Made by a program: the position numbers and the translations under genes
NCBI RefSeq assembly: GCF_050947875.1
Contig: NW_027460335.1
Location: forward strand, 10,555,928 to 10,619,927
Length of the DNA: 64,000 nucleotides
Direction: 5' to 3'
Source of the DNA: Dermacentor variabilis
Taxonomy: Eukaryota; Arthropoda; Arachnida; Ixodida; Ixodidae
Notes under the pieces: generated by a model
Told to the model about the DNA's origin: nothing
Databases searched by the model: none
The model's input: the letters and a program-made list of their open reading frames with translations, nothing else
Shown: one piece after another, positions 21,129 through 32,275 of the stretch
Position numbering within the stretch: the stretch's first letter is position 1
Layout of the letters: every line of letters begins with the position of its first letter

Positions 21129-21613
21129 TTTGTATGCCATGAGCAAAACAAGAACAAGGTGACAGCACGAGCCAACGTTTCCACAAGTGGACTTGTCTTC
21201 TTCAAGGTGACGTACGTTTTCCTCGCCACAGTATATCTAGGTGGGGTTCTTCTAAAGGGAAGAGGGTGTGAGGCGGGAGTGTGCTGAAACGATTGAAGGT
21301 GTGTTAGCGTGTCGAATTGAGAGTAAAGGAACGTTATGCGCAAGACCAAAGCTCGCCCCGCCCCCACCCCCACCCCCACCCCGCTCTGTCAACGCACGTG
21401 TTTAGCCGGCGTGTCACGGGCGTCTGACACGCCGGCTGAAAAGAAGAGGAAAAAGCACGTCGCCTTGAAGAAGACAAGTCCACTTGTCGAAACGTTGGCC
21501 CCTGCATATACTGTGGCGAGGATAGCGTACGTCGCCATGAAGAAGACAAGTCCACTTGTCGAAACGTTGGCTCCTGCATTCACCTTGTTCACGTTTTGCT
21601 CATCGTCTTGAAT
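21129..21613. repeat. Penelope-like repeat cluster with stem-loop motif, inverted and tandem copies
   Basis: Three copies of a gaagaagacaagtcc-acttgt-gaaacgttgg motif. Two are direct, about 70 bp apart (21,468 and 21,538); one is inverted (21,168-21,203). The inverted copy at 21,129-21,234 matches the direct copy at 21,506-21,613 over about 105 bp, so this is a large inverted repeat. The core gacaag-tcca-cttgtc folds into a short stem and is followed by gaaacg, like stem II and the GAAA strand of hammerhead motifs known in Penelope-like retroelement repeats. A (CCCCCA) run lies at about 21,359-21,381. Confidence 0.6.
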
Positions 21614-21619
21614 TTCCAT

Positions 21620-22570
21620 CTCCCACATTACCCGTGTTTTCCAAAGACCACTTGTGACGTTTCTCCGCGGATGGTATCTGAGGAGCCATGTTAACACGGT
21701 TCCTCTTCACGACCGCTTTCGATTGTGCTTTTAGAATCGTGCTTTTCATCTCGACGATGCTGCATGACGTGCCTTCATCCTCGTCTGAACAAAGTCCAGG
21801 CATCCTTGCAGCCCTATGCTTGCGTCCTCCAGCTCAGATTCCAGGGAATGGCCCACCTCCGGCGACCCCGCTTCTATTGGAAGGTTTGGGGCTTCAGACT
21901 AGGCTGGCTACTTGGAACATTCAGCTCCTAGGTCCAAAACCTCTGCTTCCATCTCATAGACTGCGTCTTGAGACTCTACGTTAGTCTCCCGGCGTTCTAG
22001 TTATGAAGCTGGGTAGATCACTTCAGACGCCGTCGGCGACTCCACCGGCATTAAAGGAAACGGAGCTTGAAACACTACACTGCATTCTTCTTCCGGCCAC
22101 CTCAAGGTTTTATCCGTTGTTTGAGACAACAGGCGAAACTACCGCAGCCTTCACTGGAGAGTCGGCATTCTCAGTTTCTTTTTTCTTGCCTGGTGTTTCA
22201 CGTTCCGGCACTCACGAAAAAACATTAATGTTACGAGGCTGCAGTGTTTCTACAGCTTCATCCTCGTCCATGAGGGCATCTGTGTCGTCGTTCTCGCCAT
22301 CTTCCCGTGTCATGTTCGCGTAAGTTCACCTGCAGTCGTCGGCTTCATGGCCAGACTTGCAGCACGCAAAACACTGCTGGACACGACAATCTTTTCTTAT
22401 ATGGCCTGATCTCTTGCATCTCACACACAGGGGTGTTCTTCCAGGCACAATCGCAAGATAGTTGTTGCCATGAATACGAATATGATGCCGGATCATTTCG
22501 ACAGTAAATTCCCCTTTCAGCCTCATAATCCCCAACCTAGATAGGATTTGGGTTCCACATTGGATCTATG
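21620..22570 (-). pseudogene. LINE ORF1 fragment with two zinc knuckles
   Basis: Minus-strand frame 22,535-22,326 reads GEFTVEMIRHHIRIHGNNYL, then CVRCKRSGHIRKDC and CFACCKSGHEADDC, two C-x2-C-x4-H-x4-C knuckles. Downstream frames continue with an acidic stretch (DDTDALMDEDEAVET near 22,280) and end near APQIPSAEKRHKWS (about 21,680). This is the RNA-binding ORF1 of an I- or CR1-like LINE. No ORF2 follows, as the Penelope-like cluster replaces it. Confidence 0.78.
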
Positions 22571-25500
22571 GATATGCTACTCGCCTTAACAATTGCACAA
22601 AAACACAAACACGCTGTACACTTGTCTGGCGCGCCTTATGCCAAAGTATTGGTGGCTGTCAAATCAGCAGCCCGCACTTTCCAGCATTCCTTACCGTACT
22701 ACGAAGAGTACGCTATGAGGATTCATGGCAATTGTTCGTATGAGATGCCCACTACATTTTAAATGTAGAAGCAATGAGGACAAGGGAAATAAAAGTGAAC
22801 AAAACGACTCATTGCAAGAAGCTCACTCTCCAAACTTCCGACTGGTTTTGTTGGTTCTGCATTAGCCCTTGTTATTTTCTTCCATGCAGGTTTCAGAGAA
22901 GAAACATGTTCAGGTTACACTTTTTTTTGCCATCTTTATATACTTTGTGCGACAATGCGTGGTGCTAAGGTATCACCTCGTTGGAGCATCTTTCCATACT
23001 TTCCTCATCCTTCATGCTGTATGTGCGTTTTGATTTCTTCACAATGCGCTCACAAAGAAAGGAAACAAAGCTGATTGGCTGCCTTCCACAGCAAATGCGG
23101 CACACTTTGCTATTACAGCTGCGCGAGAAGTGGTTCATAGCAAGCGTGATACATTGCGTTTCTCCTGGACGCATCACTACGTAGACGTCTCACACAGTAC
23201 TTCCGCGTATTTGGCGCTTAGATTTCAATGTGCGTGTTTCAGTTTGTATGCATATGTATTTCTTTTTGTGTAGATGTGAATTTCTTTAGACATCAAGAAT
23301 GGTACACATGTGTACTTCGTGCCAAATGAGAAGTATTTGATGAGCTACTTGAGCTGCTTTCGTCTGGTCTTTTCCCCGTACACCAAAGAGCTCTGTCGAG
23401 GCGCTTTATTTCGAGTGCTCATAGTCGCGAACCTAGGCTGCATTAAATTGGTTCATTTTCACAACGTTCATCCACCTCAGAGGAGCAAAGCGCGCTCGAC
23501 ATTTGCTCTTCAGCCTCGTAGCTAGATAGGTTGGTCGACATTTAGGCGGCATTTCTTACTGAGTACGCAGACTCAAGAAGTCGCTGCAGCTCTTTTAGCG
23601 TGACATTAGGTGCTATTGACGCACTTAAAAGCTCTCACTGCCAGAAGCAGCAAGAACAACGAAGACGACGTGAGCCGTGCTTGTGGAAAAGTTTTTTCCT
23701 GGTGATTTGGACAGCCCAGATTTCCCTGGAGAAAAAACGACGACAACGTTGTGCTTCATACACTTACAGACAGCTAAGCACTAATAAATAGGTGAAAAAT
23801 ATGCACATTGCAAACTATGACATATGATTCAAATGGAACTACTCGCTCTGGCGACGCAATGCTATACAGCCTCTGATACATGTCGGTGTTCGGCGCTTCA
23901 AATCAATGGAGAGGTTGATCGGCCACAATACCAGAGCAGCACATTTTCGCCGCCTGTAGCGATTGTATTAGTGATTTTTGTATTCAGGAGAGCTTTGTTC
24001 GGTATGCCTCGTGATCTGGCAAGACCGAATTGGGACGCATTTGCCCATAGTACAGGACTCCTCACTTACAACAGCTCTAAAGCCTGTAATGATTTCCGTG
24101 CTCTACTGGGAACACACCGTATTGTGAAAAACCATTAAAAAGGCGCTGAACTCAACGCATAAAAGGCAATAATCATGACCAGATAGCGGTGGCCAGTGTT
24201 GGTGTCGAAATTTCTTTATGAAGCTGGGCAAAAATCAAATACAGAGCGCATGACACAAACCATGGGTCTTGTGCTCGTGAAGCATTGTCCGCAGATTCGC
24301 ACAATAACTATTGCGAACATTGAGCGCATCTTCCTTTTGCTATTGCTTGGTGTACAAGTTATGCACACGCTTTATTAAGGCCACCTTCAAGCATATGTAA
24401 GAAAAATGTCAGTTTAAAGAGCGGATCAGTACGCGTGTCAGTCTGTTAACTGAAAGCCCTCCTGCCCTTTACATTGAGATATGCTGCTTTTCCGTGTGCT
24501 TTTTCTCAGTATTCTCTTGCAAGAAAACTGCGCAGCTGCTCCAGCTGTGAAGGAATCGTTCTTTGGAATGATCGAGATGTGAAAATAAATCTGTCTGTTT
24601 CAAACATTAACATGTTTCCGGGGGTTATCTCTAAGGCAACGCTTGGTAAGCCTTTTCTTGGACTGGCCGCAACTCAGTGCGATGTCATAAGGAACCCCCG
24701 TGACACAGCTGTTGAAGGGTGATTGATGGTGATGCCACATTTTGGCCCTGTATGTTTTTTACTTGAAGACACAGCTCTCTGCCTATATATTTGAATCATT
24801 TGTCTCGTTTTCTGCTGCTTGCCCCTTAATAATAAACACACCTTAACTCAATACTTCTCCTCGACTCAACGAAGCCCAGGAGACGGACCTTCCTTCACTA
24901 AAGGCGCCGTTGCGTTTCGTGATCACTACTGCACGTTTCTTCTGCCGAGGAACGCCTTGAAAATGCACCCCCGCCTCAGGTAAAATGCGGCGACCGAGCA
25001 AACTATATAATATCGAGCATATTCTTCAATCTGCTCAGCCAACACCCGATTCTTTAAAAAGACACAGGTGTTTCCGTTGATTTGCCTTCCTTATCAAAAG
25101 ACATGGCGAAATGCGAAACTTTTGCTCGCCAACACTGCCACTGTGAGAGTTCGACTGATAGATCAAGCAGGAGCCGTGTTTGAGGTCTGTCGGAAATCCC
25201 ACATCAACCGCTGAAAGCGTGGGACATGACTGAAAAAGAACATCAAGAAAATGTGTGGCCGCTTTGTCTGCTTCTCTGTTTCCAGGAGCTTCATTTGCGA
25301 TTATGTTAGCCTTTCAATCCTGGTATTTACGGTTGGTAGTGCCGGTGTGTGTATTGGGACCGAGCCTGACTGACTTCGAAGAGGAGAACGGATGGAACAG
25401 CCCATGGGCTGCGTTTCTTACCTTCAAGATTGAGTCCCACTGAGAGTTTCTGATTTTACAACTCGGTAGGAAAGAAAATATACGTGAGTGAATTAGCTTT

Positions 25501-25608
25501 GCATGGACGCAAACTGCTTTAGTGCGTTTTGCTTAGTGACCAAAGCGCTGTTGATAAAACACTTCCAATGTGAGCAAGCATGACTCGCTCCACTTGAACT
25601 GCTCACGT
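22571..25608. other. No recognised feature (3 kb)
   Basis: Unique-looking, moderately AT-rich sequence. Open frames (for example 23,824-24,138; 24,474-24,722; 25,255-25,443) resemble no family known to me. A pyrimidine run ending in CAG at about 25,286 could be a splice acceptor, but no coding exon follows it convincingly. Confidence 0.5.
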
Positions 25609-25785
25609 TGCAGGCACAGCACCTGAAGCATATCAGTATATGCATACTGCGTGTTTCTTGTGGACGATACACACGAACGCTCTCTGGCTCTCGAGCTGTC
25701 GGCTGAATTGGCCGGCGCTGCCGTTATCTTGTGTAAACATACTTTCTAAAAAGTCTCCAGTTCCTAATCCTTCGTTCGCTTAACA
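25609..25785 (+). repeat. 5' LTR of Gypsy E2 (about 177 bp)
   Basis: The end (cgcttaaca, 25,785) is fixed by the primer site that follows (ttttggtggagggcacc). The start is placed by alignment with the solo LTR at 16,938-17,128 and is uncertain by some bases. Confidence 0.75.
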
Positions 25786-25857
25786 TTTTGGTGGAGGGCA
25801 CCATTCCCCGTCCTCGCCACGGAGCTCCGCAGTGGCCGCACCGTCCTGCTTTCCAGC

Positions 25858-27000
25858 ATGTCTCCCGGTGACGACACATCGTCAGCTTCTACTCCTGTGA
25901 CCCCGAGAACAACGTACGTGAACGTTTCTGCGGCCAAGATAATGTTAACGTTGAGGACTGGCTCAGCCTGTATGAGCGTGTTAGCCGAAACAACCGCTGG
26001 GACCTTACATTCGTGTAAGGAACTCCTCGTGTCTGGTTACGAACACACGAGGACAAGATCTCTAGCTGAGATGCTTTCGAGGAGAAGCTCAGCGACCTGT
26101 TTGGAAATCCCGCCGGTCGGCAGCTGGCTACTATAAAAAACTGCTACCCGAGTTCAGTCTTCTACTGAATCATATGTCTCGTACATGCGAGACGTGCTCG
26201 CTCTTTGTCAGAAACTCGACGAGAACATGCCCAAGGTTGACAAAGTGGGCCACGTACTCAAAAGTATCGCGGACAACGGCTTCAGGTTGTCATTACTCAA
26301 CAATACGTCCACCATCGACATCATTCTGAAGGAATGCAGCCGCTTTGAGCTCGCCAAAGGACCCCGCCTCATTCCATAGTTCTCTCGGATCCCGAACGTT
26401 GCTGCGACGTCGTCTTGCGTCGACATTACCACTTCACCGCCCTTAAATTAGCAACTCACACTTGTTGTTCGTCGCGAGCTCGAGGCTACAAGTCCTGCAC
26501 CGTTCCATCAACGCCACCTTGACCCTGCCTTTGACCAACCAGCCCCAGCGATGTCTCTGAGGCAGTTGTAAGGCAAGAATTTGCAAACATCGGTTTTCCT
26601 GCTCGGTGCTTCCGTCTCCATACCTGAGGCCCTACCGGTGCCGACAGCTACGGCTCACAGCGATTCGTATTCCCCTCCCAGATACCGCAACCCTGACGAG
26701 TAGAGAACACCGGACGACAAGCCCATTTGCCTCTGTTTCCTCCGCATTTGCGACGTCGCTGGCCACTACTGCACCTCCTGCACGTCACCGTATTCGAGCT
26801 GATTTTTGCCGTCTCCTCGCCCATATGCCAACCCGCAGTGTTACTCGCTTCGCCGCACTCCTCCTACCTCTGACGTATCCGTCGATGACAGTTGTCCTGC
26901 TCGCTCGCCGTCTCCTTGGCGCCATCGGTCCCCGTCGCCCCAACCATACTGCTATTTGTCGCCGACCAATTATACACCCTCCCGGACGGAAAACTACTCC
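25858..27000 (+). pseudogene. Gypsy E2 gag, frame-broken
   Basis: Segments VNVEDWLSLYERVSRNNRWD (25,948-26,007) and VDKVGHVLKSIAD (about 26,235) match the gag of E1 (VEDWLASYDRVS; ADKIRHILKDI). A basic, Pro/Arg/Ser-rich stretch follows at 26,600-27,000 where the nucleocapsid should be. I could not find an intact zinc knuckle. Confidence 0.75.
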
Positions 27001-27039
27001 GTGCAGCTCCTAGGGGTAGTGCTGTATTAACTTCGTCGT

Positions 27040-27270
27040 GTCGAAATGCGCTATTGGCGCTCCCAACGGAGCAGAACTTACTTGATGTTCACGTCGACGG
27101 GGGATTTCCTTCTGACGGCGTTAATAGATATTGGAGCCCAGGTGTCCATAATGAGTTGTAACCTCCGTCGTCGACTGAGGAAGGCTCTCCCGCCTTCTAC
27201 TCCACGAGCCGTAAGCGTGGCCGTAGGCACCACTGTTGCCGTCACTGGAATGTGTACTCCCGTATAAGTA
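27040..27270 (+). pseudogene. Gypsy E2 protease, catalytic D-T-G changed to D-I-G
   Basis: The frame reads LLTALIDIGAQVSIMSCNLR (27,106-27,165), where retropepsins have L(I/V)D-T-G-A. The Thr to Ile change removes the conserved active-site residue. After it the frame degrades. A strong hairpin lies nearby at 27,396-27,425. Confidence 0.78.
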
Positions 27271-27479
27271 TCGCCGACCGCCACGTTCCTGTTCTTTTTG
27301 CAGTGCTGACCAATTGTCACCATCACCTAATGCTCCTACTCGACTTTCTTACCGCGCATTCAGCTTTATTCGACAGTTGTGCCTACAGTTGTGCCGGCAG
27401 TTCGGCATCTTCATGCCGAACTGCCGTAGAACTTTAGCACGACTGCCTTCGTTAGCCTGCCGCCTACAGCCTTGACTTT

Positions 27480-28795
27480 CGTCGATTTGCTATCATCGTT
27501 TCCTGTGCCCGATGCTGATTACGTCGCGACAACTGTACCTGCTGTCCCTTGGATGCACATTATCACTGTGTCCCACTCCATCGTCACTGCCTCCGATAAC
27601 CGGACATGCCTCCCCGTCGTAAATTTTGCCCTGACGAAGGAAGTTCTATCCCAAGGCATATCGGTTGCAACGCTGCGTGCTAAAGGAGATTACCTCGTCA
27701 TGACGTTTTCAGTAGACGCCTGCTCAGATTCTTCACCATGTCCACAGGATGCTATTTGGCCTGACGCAACATTTAGTCCCATGATTGCTGCGGACCTATT
27801 GCCTGAACAAAGAGCAGCTCTGTGTCACATTTTGGTTTCCTACTGCAGCGCCTTCGACCACAACGATCGCCAATTGGACCCGACATCAAATCGTTAAGCA
27901 TCGCATAAATGCTGGCGATGCCAGTCCTAATTATCGCTGGCCATATCGAACCTGTGCTTCAGAGCGTGAGGTTATTCAAGATGAAACGAACCAGATGCTT
28001 GCCAAAGACATTGTTGAACCTTCGTCGAGCCCTTTCCGGTCGCCCGTGGTGCTTCTTAAAAAAATATGGCACATGGCGTTTCTGCGTAGATTATCGTAAT
28101 CTAAAGTGCATTACCAAGAAAGACGTCTACCCCATGACGCGCATTAAGGACGCCCTCGATTGCCTCCACGGTGTCAACAGCTTTTCATCAATAGACATTC
28201 GGTCTGGTTATTGCAAATTTCTGTCGATGCAAAAGACCAAGAGAAGACTGCGTCCGTCACCCCTGAGGCTCTATATCAGTTAAAGGTGAGCCGTTCGGTC
28301 TATGCAACGCCCCAGCAATGTTCGAACGCATGATGGACTCTTTGATTCAAGGCATCAAATGGTCAACATGCCTCTGCTAGCTAGACGACGCTCTCGTATT
28401 TTCGCCTACATTTGAGGCACACCTTACCGCTTATCAGCTTTTATTCAACTTTTCTCAAGGCTGGGCTACAACTAAATTCATCGAAGTGTCACTTCGGTCG
28501 TCGGCAGGTTGTAGTGCTGGGCCACCTCGTCGACGCTTCCGGTATTCAACCAAACCCGGAGAAAATTCGTACTGTCTCGTGTTTTCCTGTACCTCAGCCT
28601 GTCAAAGACATCCGAAATTTTGTAGTGCTCTGCTGCGACTTGCGACGCTTCGTTCAAGACTTCGCAGCGATTGCCCGACCACTTACTGATCTTCTGAAGA
28701 AGGACGTGCCGTTTACGTGGGGCCCCGCTCAACCTGCCGCGTTAGCCCACTTCACCAACATTCTCACCACGCCACCTATACTGGCCCACTTTGAA
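27480..28795 (+). pseudogene. Gypsy E2 reverse transcriptase, stop codon in YLDD
   Basis: Motifs in order: SSPFRSPVVLLKK near 28,030, TWRFCVDYRNLKCITKKDVYP near 28,075-28,135, SFSSIDIRSGY near 28,180, PFGLCNAPAMFE near 28,290. The active site reads C-stop-L-D-D, with TAG at 28,378-28,380 where Tyr belongs. The thumb region is well kept (LQLNSSKCHFGRRQVVVLGH; 28,412-28,790). Several frameshifts lie between these parts. Confidence 0.88.
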
Positions 28796-29130
28796 CTATC
28801 CTCGAGGTGCCTATTGATACCAGTGATCACGGTATCGCGGCCGTCTTAGCGCAACACCAACAAGGTCAAGATCGTGTCATCGCCTACGCTAGCCGCCTCC
28901 TCACAGCCGCGGAGCGCAACTATTCGATTACAGATCGTGAATGCCTGGCTTTCGTCTAGGTGATTTCCAAATTCCACCCATACATTTGTGGCACGCACTT
29001 CTCCGTAATTACAAGCCCCCACGTGCTCTGCTGGCTTTCCTCAGTCAAGCATCCTACCGGCCGGCTTGGTCGCTGGGCTCGGCGGCTGCAATAATATTAC
29101 TATGCAGTAGTGTGCAAGTCGGGCCGATTA
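28796..29130 (+). pseudogene. Gypsy E2 RNase H
   Basis: [40 protein letters not shown] and [20 protein letters not shown] follow RT, broken by a TAG near 28,959. It keeps the order and motifs of the E1 RNase H. Confidence 0.82.
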
Positions 29131-29199
29131 CATCAAGACGCAGAGTGTTTATCAGGCTATCCAGTGGACAAACCACCCACCGACCCTGATCCCGATGCC

Positions 29200-30207
29200 G
29201 ACGCTTGCGTTTTCTCCGGCTCTCAGGTGCTACACGTTGTCGACGAGCAACGCCGGGATCCCACCTTGCGCACCATCATTGATGGCTTGCAATTTCCGCC
29301 CTCTGATTCGTACCTTCCCACTTTGTTCTCCGTAATGGTGTATCATACCACCACAATGCATGCCCCGACGGCACTGCCCTACTCATCGTCATTCCCAAGC
29401 ACCTCCAGCTGGTCTACAAGAACTTCATGATTTACCTACGGCAGCTCACCTTGGTGTCTCCCGCGCCTACGACCGGATTCCAGGATTGGCCAGGCCTTCC
29501 CCGCTCCATCAGGAAATACGTTGCGGCGTGTGGCAAATGGCGGCACCAAAAAACACAATCGACGCTCCCTGCCGGGTGCCTTCAGCCACTCGACATTCCT
29601 TCGGAGCCGTTCTTTCACGTTTGCTTAGAATTACTTGGCCCTTTCCCTGTATCCACGTCTGGCAATAAGTGGGTAGCTGTGGCGACAGATTACACCACGC
29701 GCTATGCCAGCACCAAAGCGCTCCAACAAGCTGCGCCACAGATGTCAACGATTTTCTTTTATGCGACGTGATTCTGCAGTAAGGTGCTCCACACTACGGT
29801 CAGACATCTCTAAAATCATCGCCGACATCTTATGCACAACCAAGCACAAGCTGACTATCTCTTACCATCCACAGACTAATGGCCTCACGGAGCGTCTGAA
29901 TCGCACCCTCACAGACATGCTTGCAAAGCATGTATCGTCCGACCACACATATTGGAACGTTGCCCTAGCATATGTTTTTGCATATACTTCTTCGCGTCAC
30001 GACACTGCCGGTCATTGCCTGTTGCTTCTATTCTTCGGCCGAGGACCCTCGATGCCACTGGACGCATCCCTTCCACCTGCCGCAGCAGAGACCAGCGAGT
30101 ATGCAATTGACGCCATAACCAGGCCAGCCCAAGCACGCGAAATTCCCCGCGCTTGCTTTCTGGTCTCCCAAGAGAAGCAACGGCGTTTGTACGGTCGCCA
30201 GCGCGTT
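29200..30207 (+). pseudogene. Gypsy E2 integrase, C-terminal domain missing
   Basis: Zinc-region text lies near 29,440-29,540 and the core follows: WVAVATDYTTRYAS (first D) near 29,680, a degraded second D region, and HPQTNGLTERLNRTLTDMLA (E) near 29,870-29,930. The frame runs on to REIPRACFLVSQEKQRRLYG, which normally precedes the GPY/F module, but at about 30,207 the tandem array begins instead. Confidence 0.85.
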
Positions 30208-31048
30208 GCACGTTTCGCGCGTTGCACGTCCTGAATGTTACTTTTATTACTGCTGCACACTGCGAAAGTGCACCAACAGATGTTTTGTGCACACTTCCTA
30301 GCTGCACCAAAAGAAGTTTCACGCGTTGCACTTCGTGAATGTTACTTTTATTTGTACTGCACACTGCGAAAGTGCACCAACAGATGTTTTGTGCACACTT
30401 CCTAGCTGCACCAAAAGAAGTTTCGCGCGTTGCACGTCGTGAATGTTACCTTTATTACTACTGCACACTGCGAAAGTGCACCAAGAGATATTTTGTGCAC
30501 ACTTCCTAGCTGCACGAAAAGAAGTTTCGTGCGTTGCACGTCGTGAATGTTACTTTTATTACTACTGCACACTGCGAAAGTGCACCAACAGATGTTTTGT
30601 GCACACTTCCTAGCTGCACCAAATAAAGTTTTGTGCGTTGCACGTTATGAATGTTGCATTTATAACTACTGCATACTGCGAATGCACACCAACAGATGTT
30701 TCGCGCGTTGCACAACGTGAATCTTGCTTTTATTTCCGCTGCACACTGCGAAGGTGCACGAAAAGTTGTTTCGCGCTTTGCAGCTTGTGAATATTACTTG
30801 CATTACCACTGCACACTTGCAAGCTGCACCAAAAGAGATTTCGTGGTCACACGTCGTAAATGCTACATGTATTACTACTGCACAATGCGAAGGCGCACCC
30901 ACAGATGTTTCGTGCGTTGTACGCCGTAAATGTTACACTTATTAGTACTGCACACTGCGAAAGTGCACCAACAGATGTTTTGTGCACACTTGCTAGCTGC
31001 ACCAAAAGAAGTTTCGTGCGTTGCACGTCGTGAATGTTACTTTTATTG
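30208..31048. repeat. Tandem array of 104-bp and 70-bp units
   Basis: A landmark (gaatgttac and variants) recurs at 30,233, 30,337, 30,441, 30,545, 30,649, 30,719, 30,789, 30,858, 30,928 and 31,032. This gives four 104-bp steps, one of 70, one of 70, one of 69, one of 70 and a last of 104. The short unit lacks about 34 bp around acagatgttttgtgcacact. The long unit contains two related half-motifs (gcaccaacagatgtt and gcaccaaaagaagtt), so the short unit can arise by exchange between them. Open frames here repeat one peptide and are not genes. Confidence 0.92.
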
Positions 31049-31269
31049 CGGCCAGAACGGCAACGTGTGATAGACGCTTCACCGCAACGCGTAGGAAAGT
31101 TTGAGGTGACGCTGAGGACTGCGCGACCAATCAGCAATGACATCAGTGCGTCAAGCTCTGCCACACTGTGAGCGCGTTACAACTATAAGTAAACAAGTAA
31201 ACTATAATGAGCCACAACGAAGACTGTCTGCAGTATAACCAAGATTGGCCTACGTGATGATTTGGTTTT

Positions 31270-32275
31270 GTCAACATCTCGGACACATTTTTTTCAGATC
31301 CTAGCCATAGACAGCTTCGCTGTGAAAAGCTGTTCTTACCTTTGTGTCTGGGACAACTTGGTTCTCACGTGACAAGGTAGTTCAAGCATGGGTTACAGGT
31401 CCCCGAGCCCACAGGCGTATGTGCCATTGAGCTCGGACGTTTTCTGCAATATCACCAGGATCAGCCCAAATGATTATTTGTTTTACAGCGAAGCTGTATA
31501 TAGCTAGGGTTCTGTACATATTTGTTCTCCGTGAAGAAAAACTATCTTAATCAGTGGCTCATGCCCCCGTAAGCATTCATGCTCCCGTCAGCAAGCAAAA
31601 ATACAAAGGCTCATTGCCTCGTAAGGCATAGGCTGCAAGCACTCAGCAAAGTGAAGCGGAAAGTACTTCAATTCTTCTAGTCACGCATACAACATACAAA
31701 ACAGCATGCCAAAAACTGTCATCATCAATGGTTGATACTCCTGTGAGCAATGGCTCAAAGTCCCGTAAGCAAGCAACAAATGCAATGATTCATTGTCCCG
31801 TAAAGTTCATGGCAACTCACTTTACGTGAATTATCTGCAATGGCCAGTGTTGGTGCCCTTGTTGTTGTCGGTGATTCCAATGTGGTTATGTCAGTACCGA
31901 AAAGAGCGCAGTTTACGATTTCCGTGTTTCGCACATACCCCTTGCATGCCACAACTATCCTGCCCAACGAACCGGCCAGCGGCGTATGTGCATCGATTTG
32001 AGATTAGCAAATAATTTGATTGCTGTTGCCAGTGAAATAATCACCACCAATGAAGACAGTAAAAGAGCGTGCGTATCTTTCGTCACGATGCTCACCCATC
32101 AATACAATAAATGAGTTCGCACCTTTGTTGAAAATTATGTGTCACCTCCTTGTAGTTTTCTAAACAGCTTCGCTTGTCAACCTGCTTCACTGAGTGGAAT
32201 GGCTCATGATTTTTTGTAAACATCTCGGGCACATTTTTTCGAGTTACCAGCGATAGAGTTTTGCTGTAAAAGTAA
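31270..32275. repeat. Diverged direct duplicate of a ~65-bp block, plus short reiterated motif
   Basis: tcaacatctcggacacattt (31,273) recurs as gtaaacatctcgggcacatttt (32,215); both are followed by a related ccagc/ccatag..cttcgctgt stretch. Between them, at 31,558-31,810, a 'tggctca-tg-cccgtaagca' motif repeats several times in variant form. Confidence 0.6.

Larger units (their letters stand above)
25609..30207 (+). mobile_element. Gypsy LTR retrotransposon E2, 3' end lost
   Basis: 5' LTR, primer site, gag, protease, RT, RNase H and integrase follow each other on the plus strand. The sequence then stops after the integrase core and runs directly into a tandem array at 30,208; no 3' LTR or purine tract is present. 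Frames are heavily broken. The LTR family is the same as that of the solo LTR at 16,938-17,128. Protein motifs resemble E1 and E3, so the three are related Gypsy lineages rather than recent copies of one. Confidence 0.9.

Noticed and set aside
30208..31164. The array looks at first like a CRISPR or a repeat-protein gene (VQLGSVHKTSVGAL repeated)
   Set aside because: Units are simple 104/70-bp tandem repeats without unique spacers. The peptide repeat appears on the non-coding strand, with stops, as a by-product.
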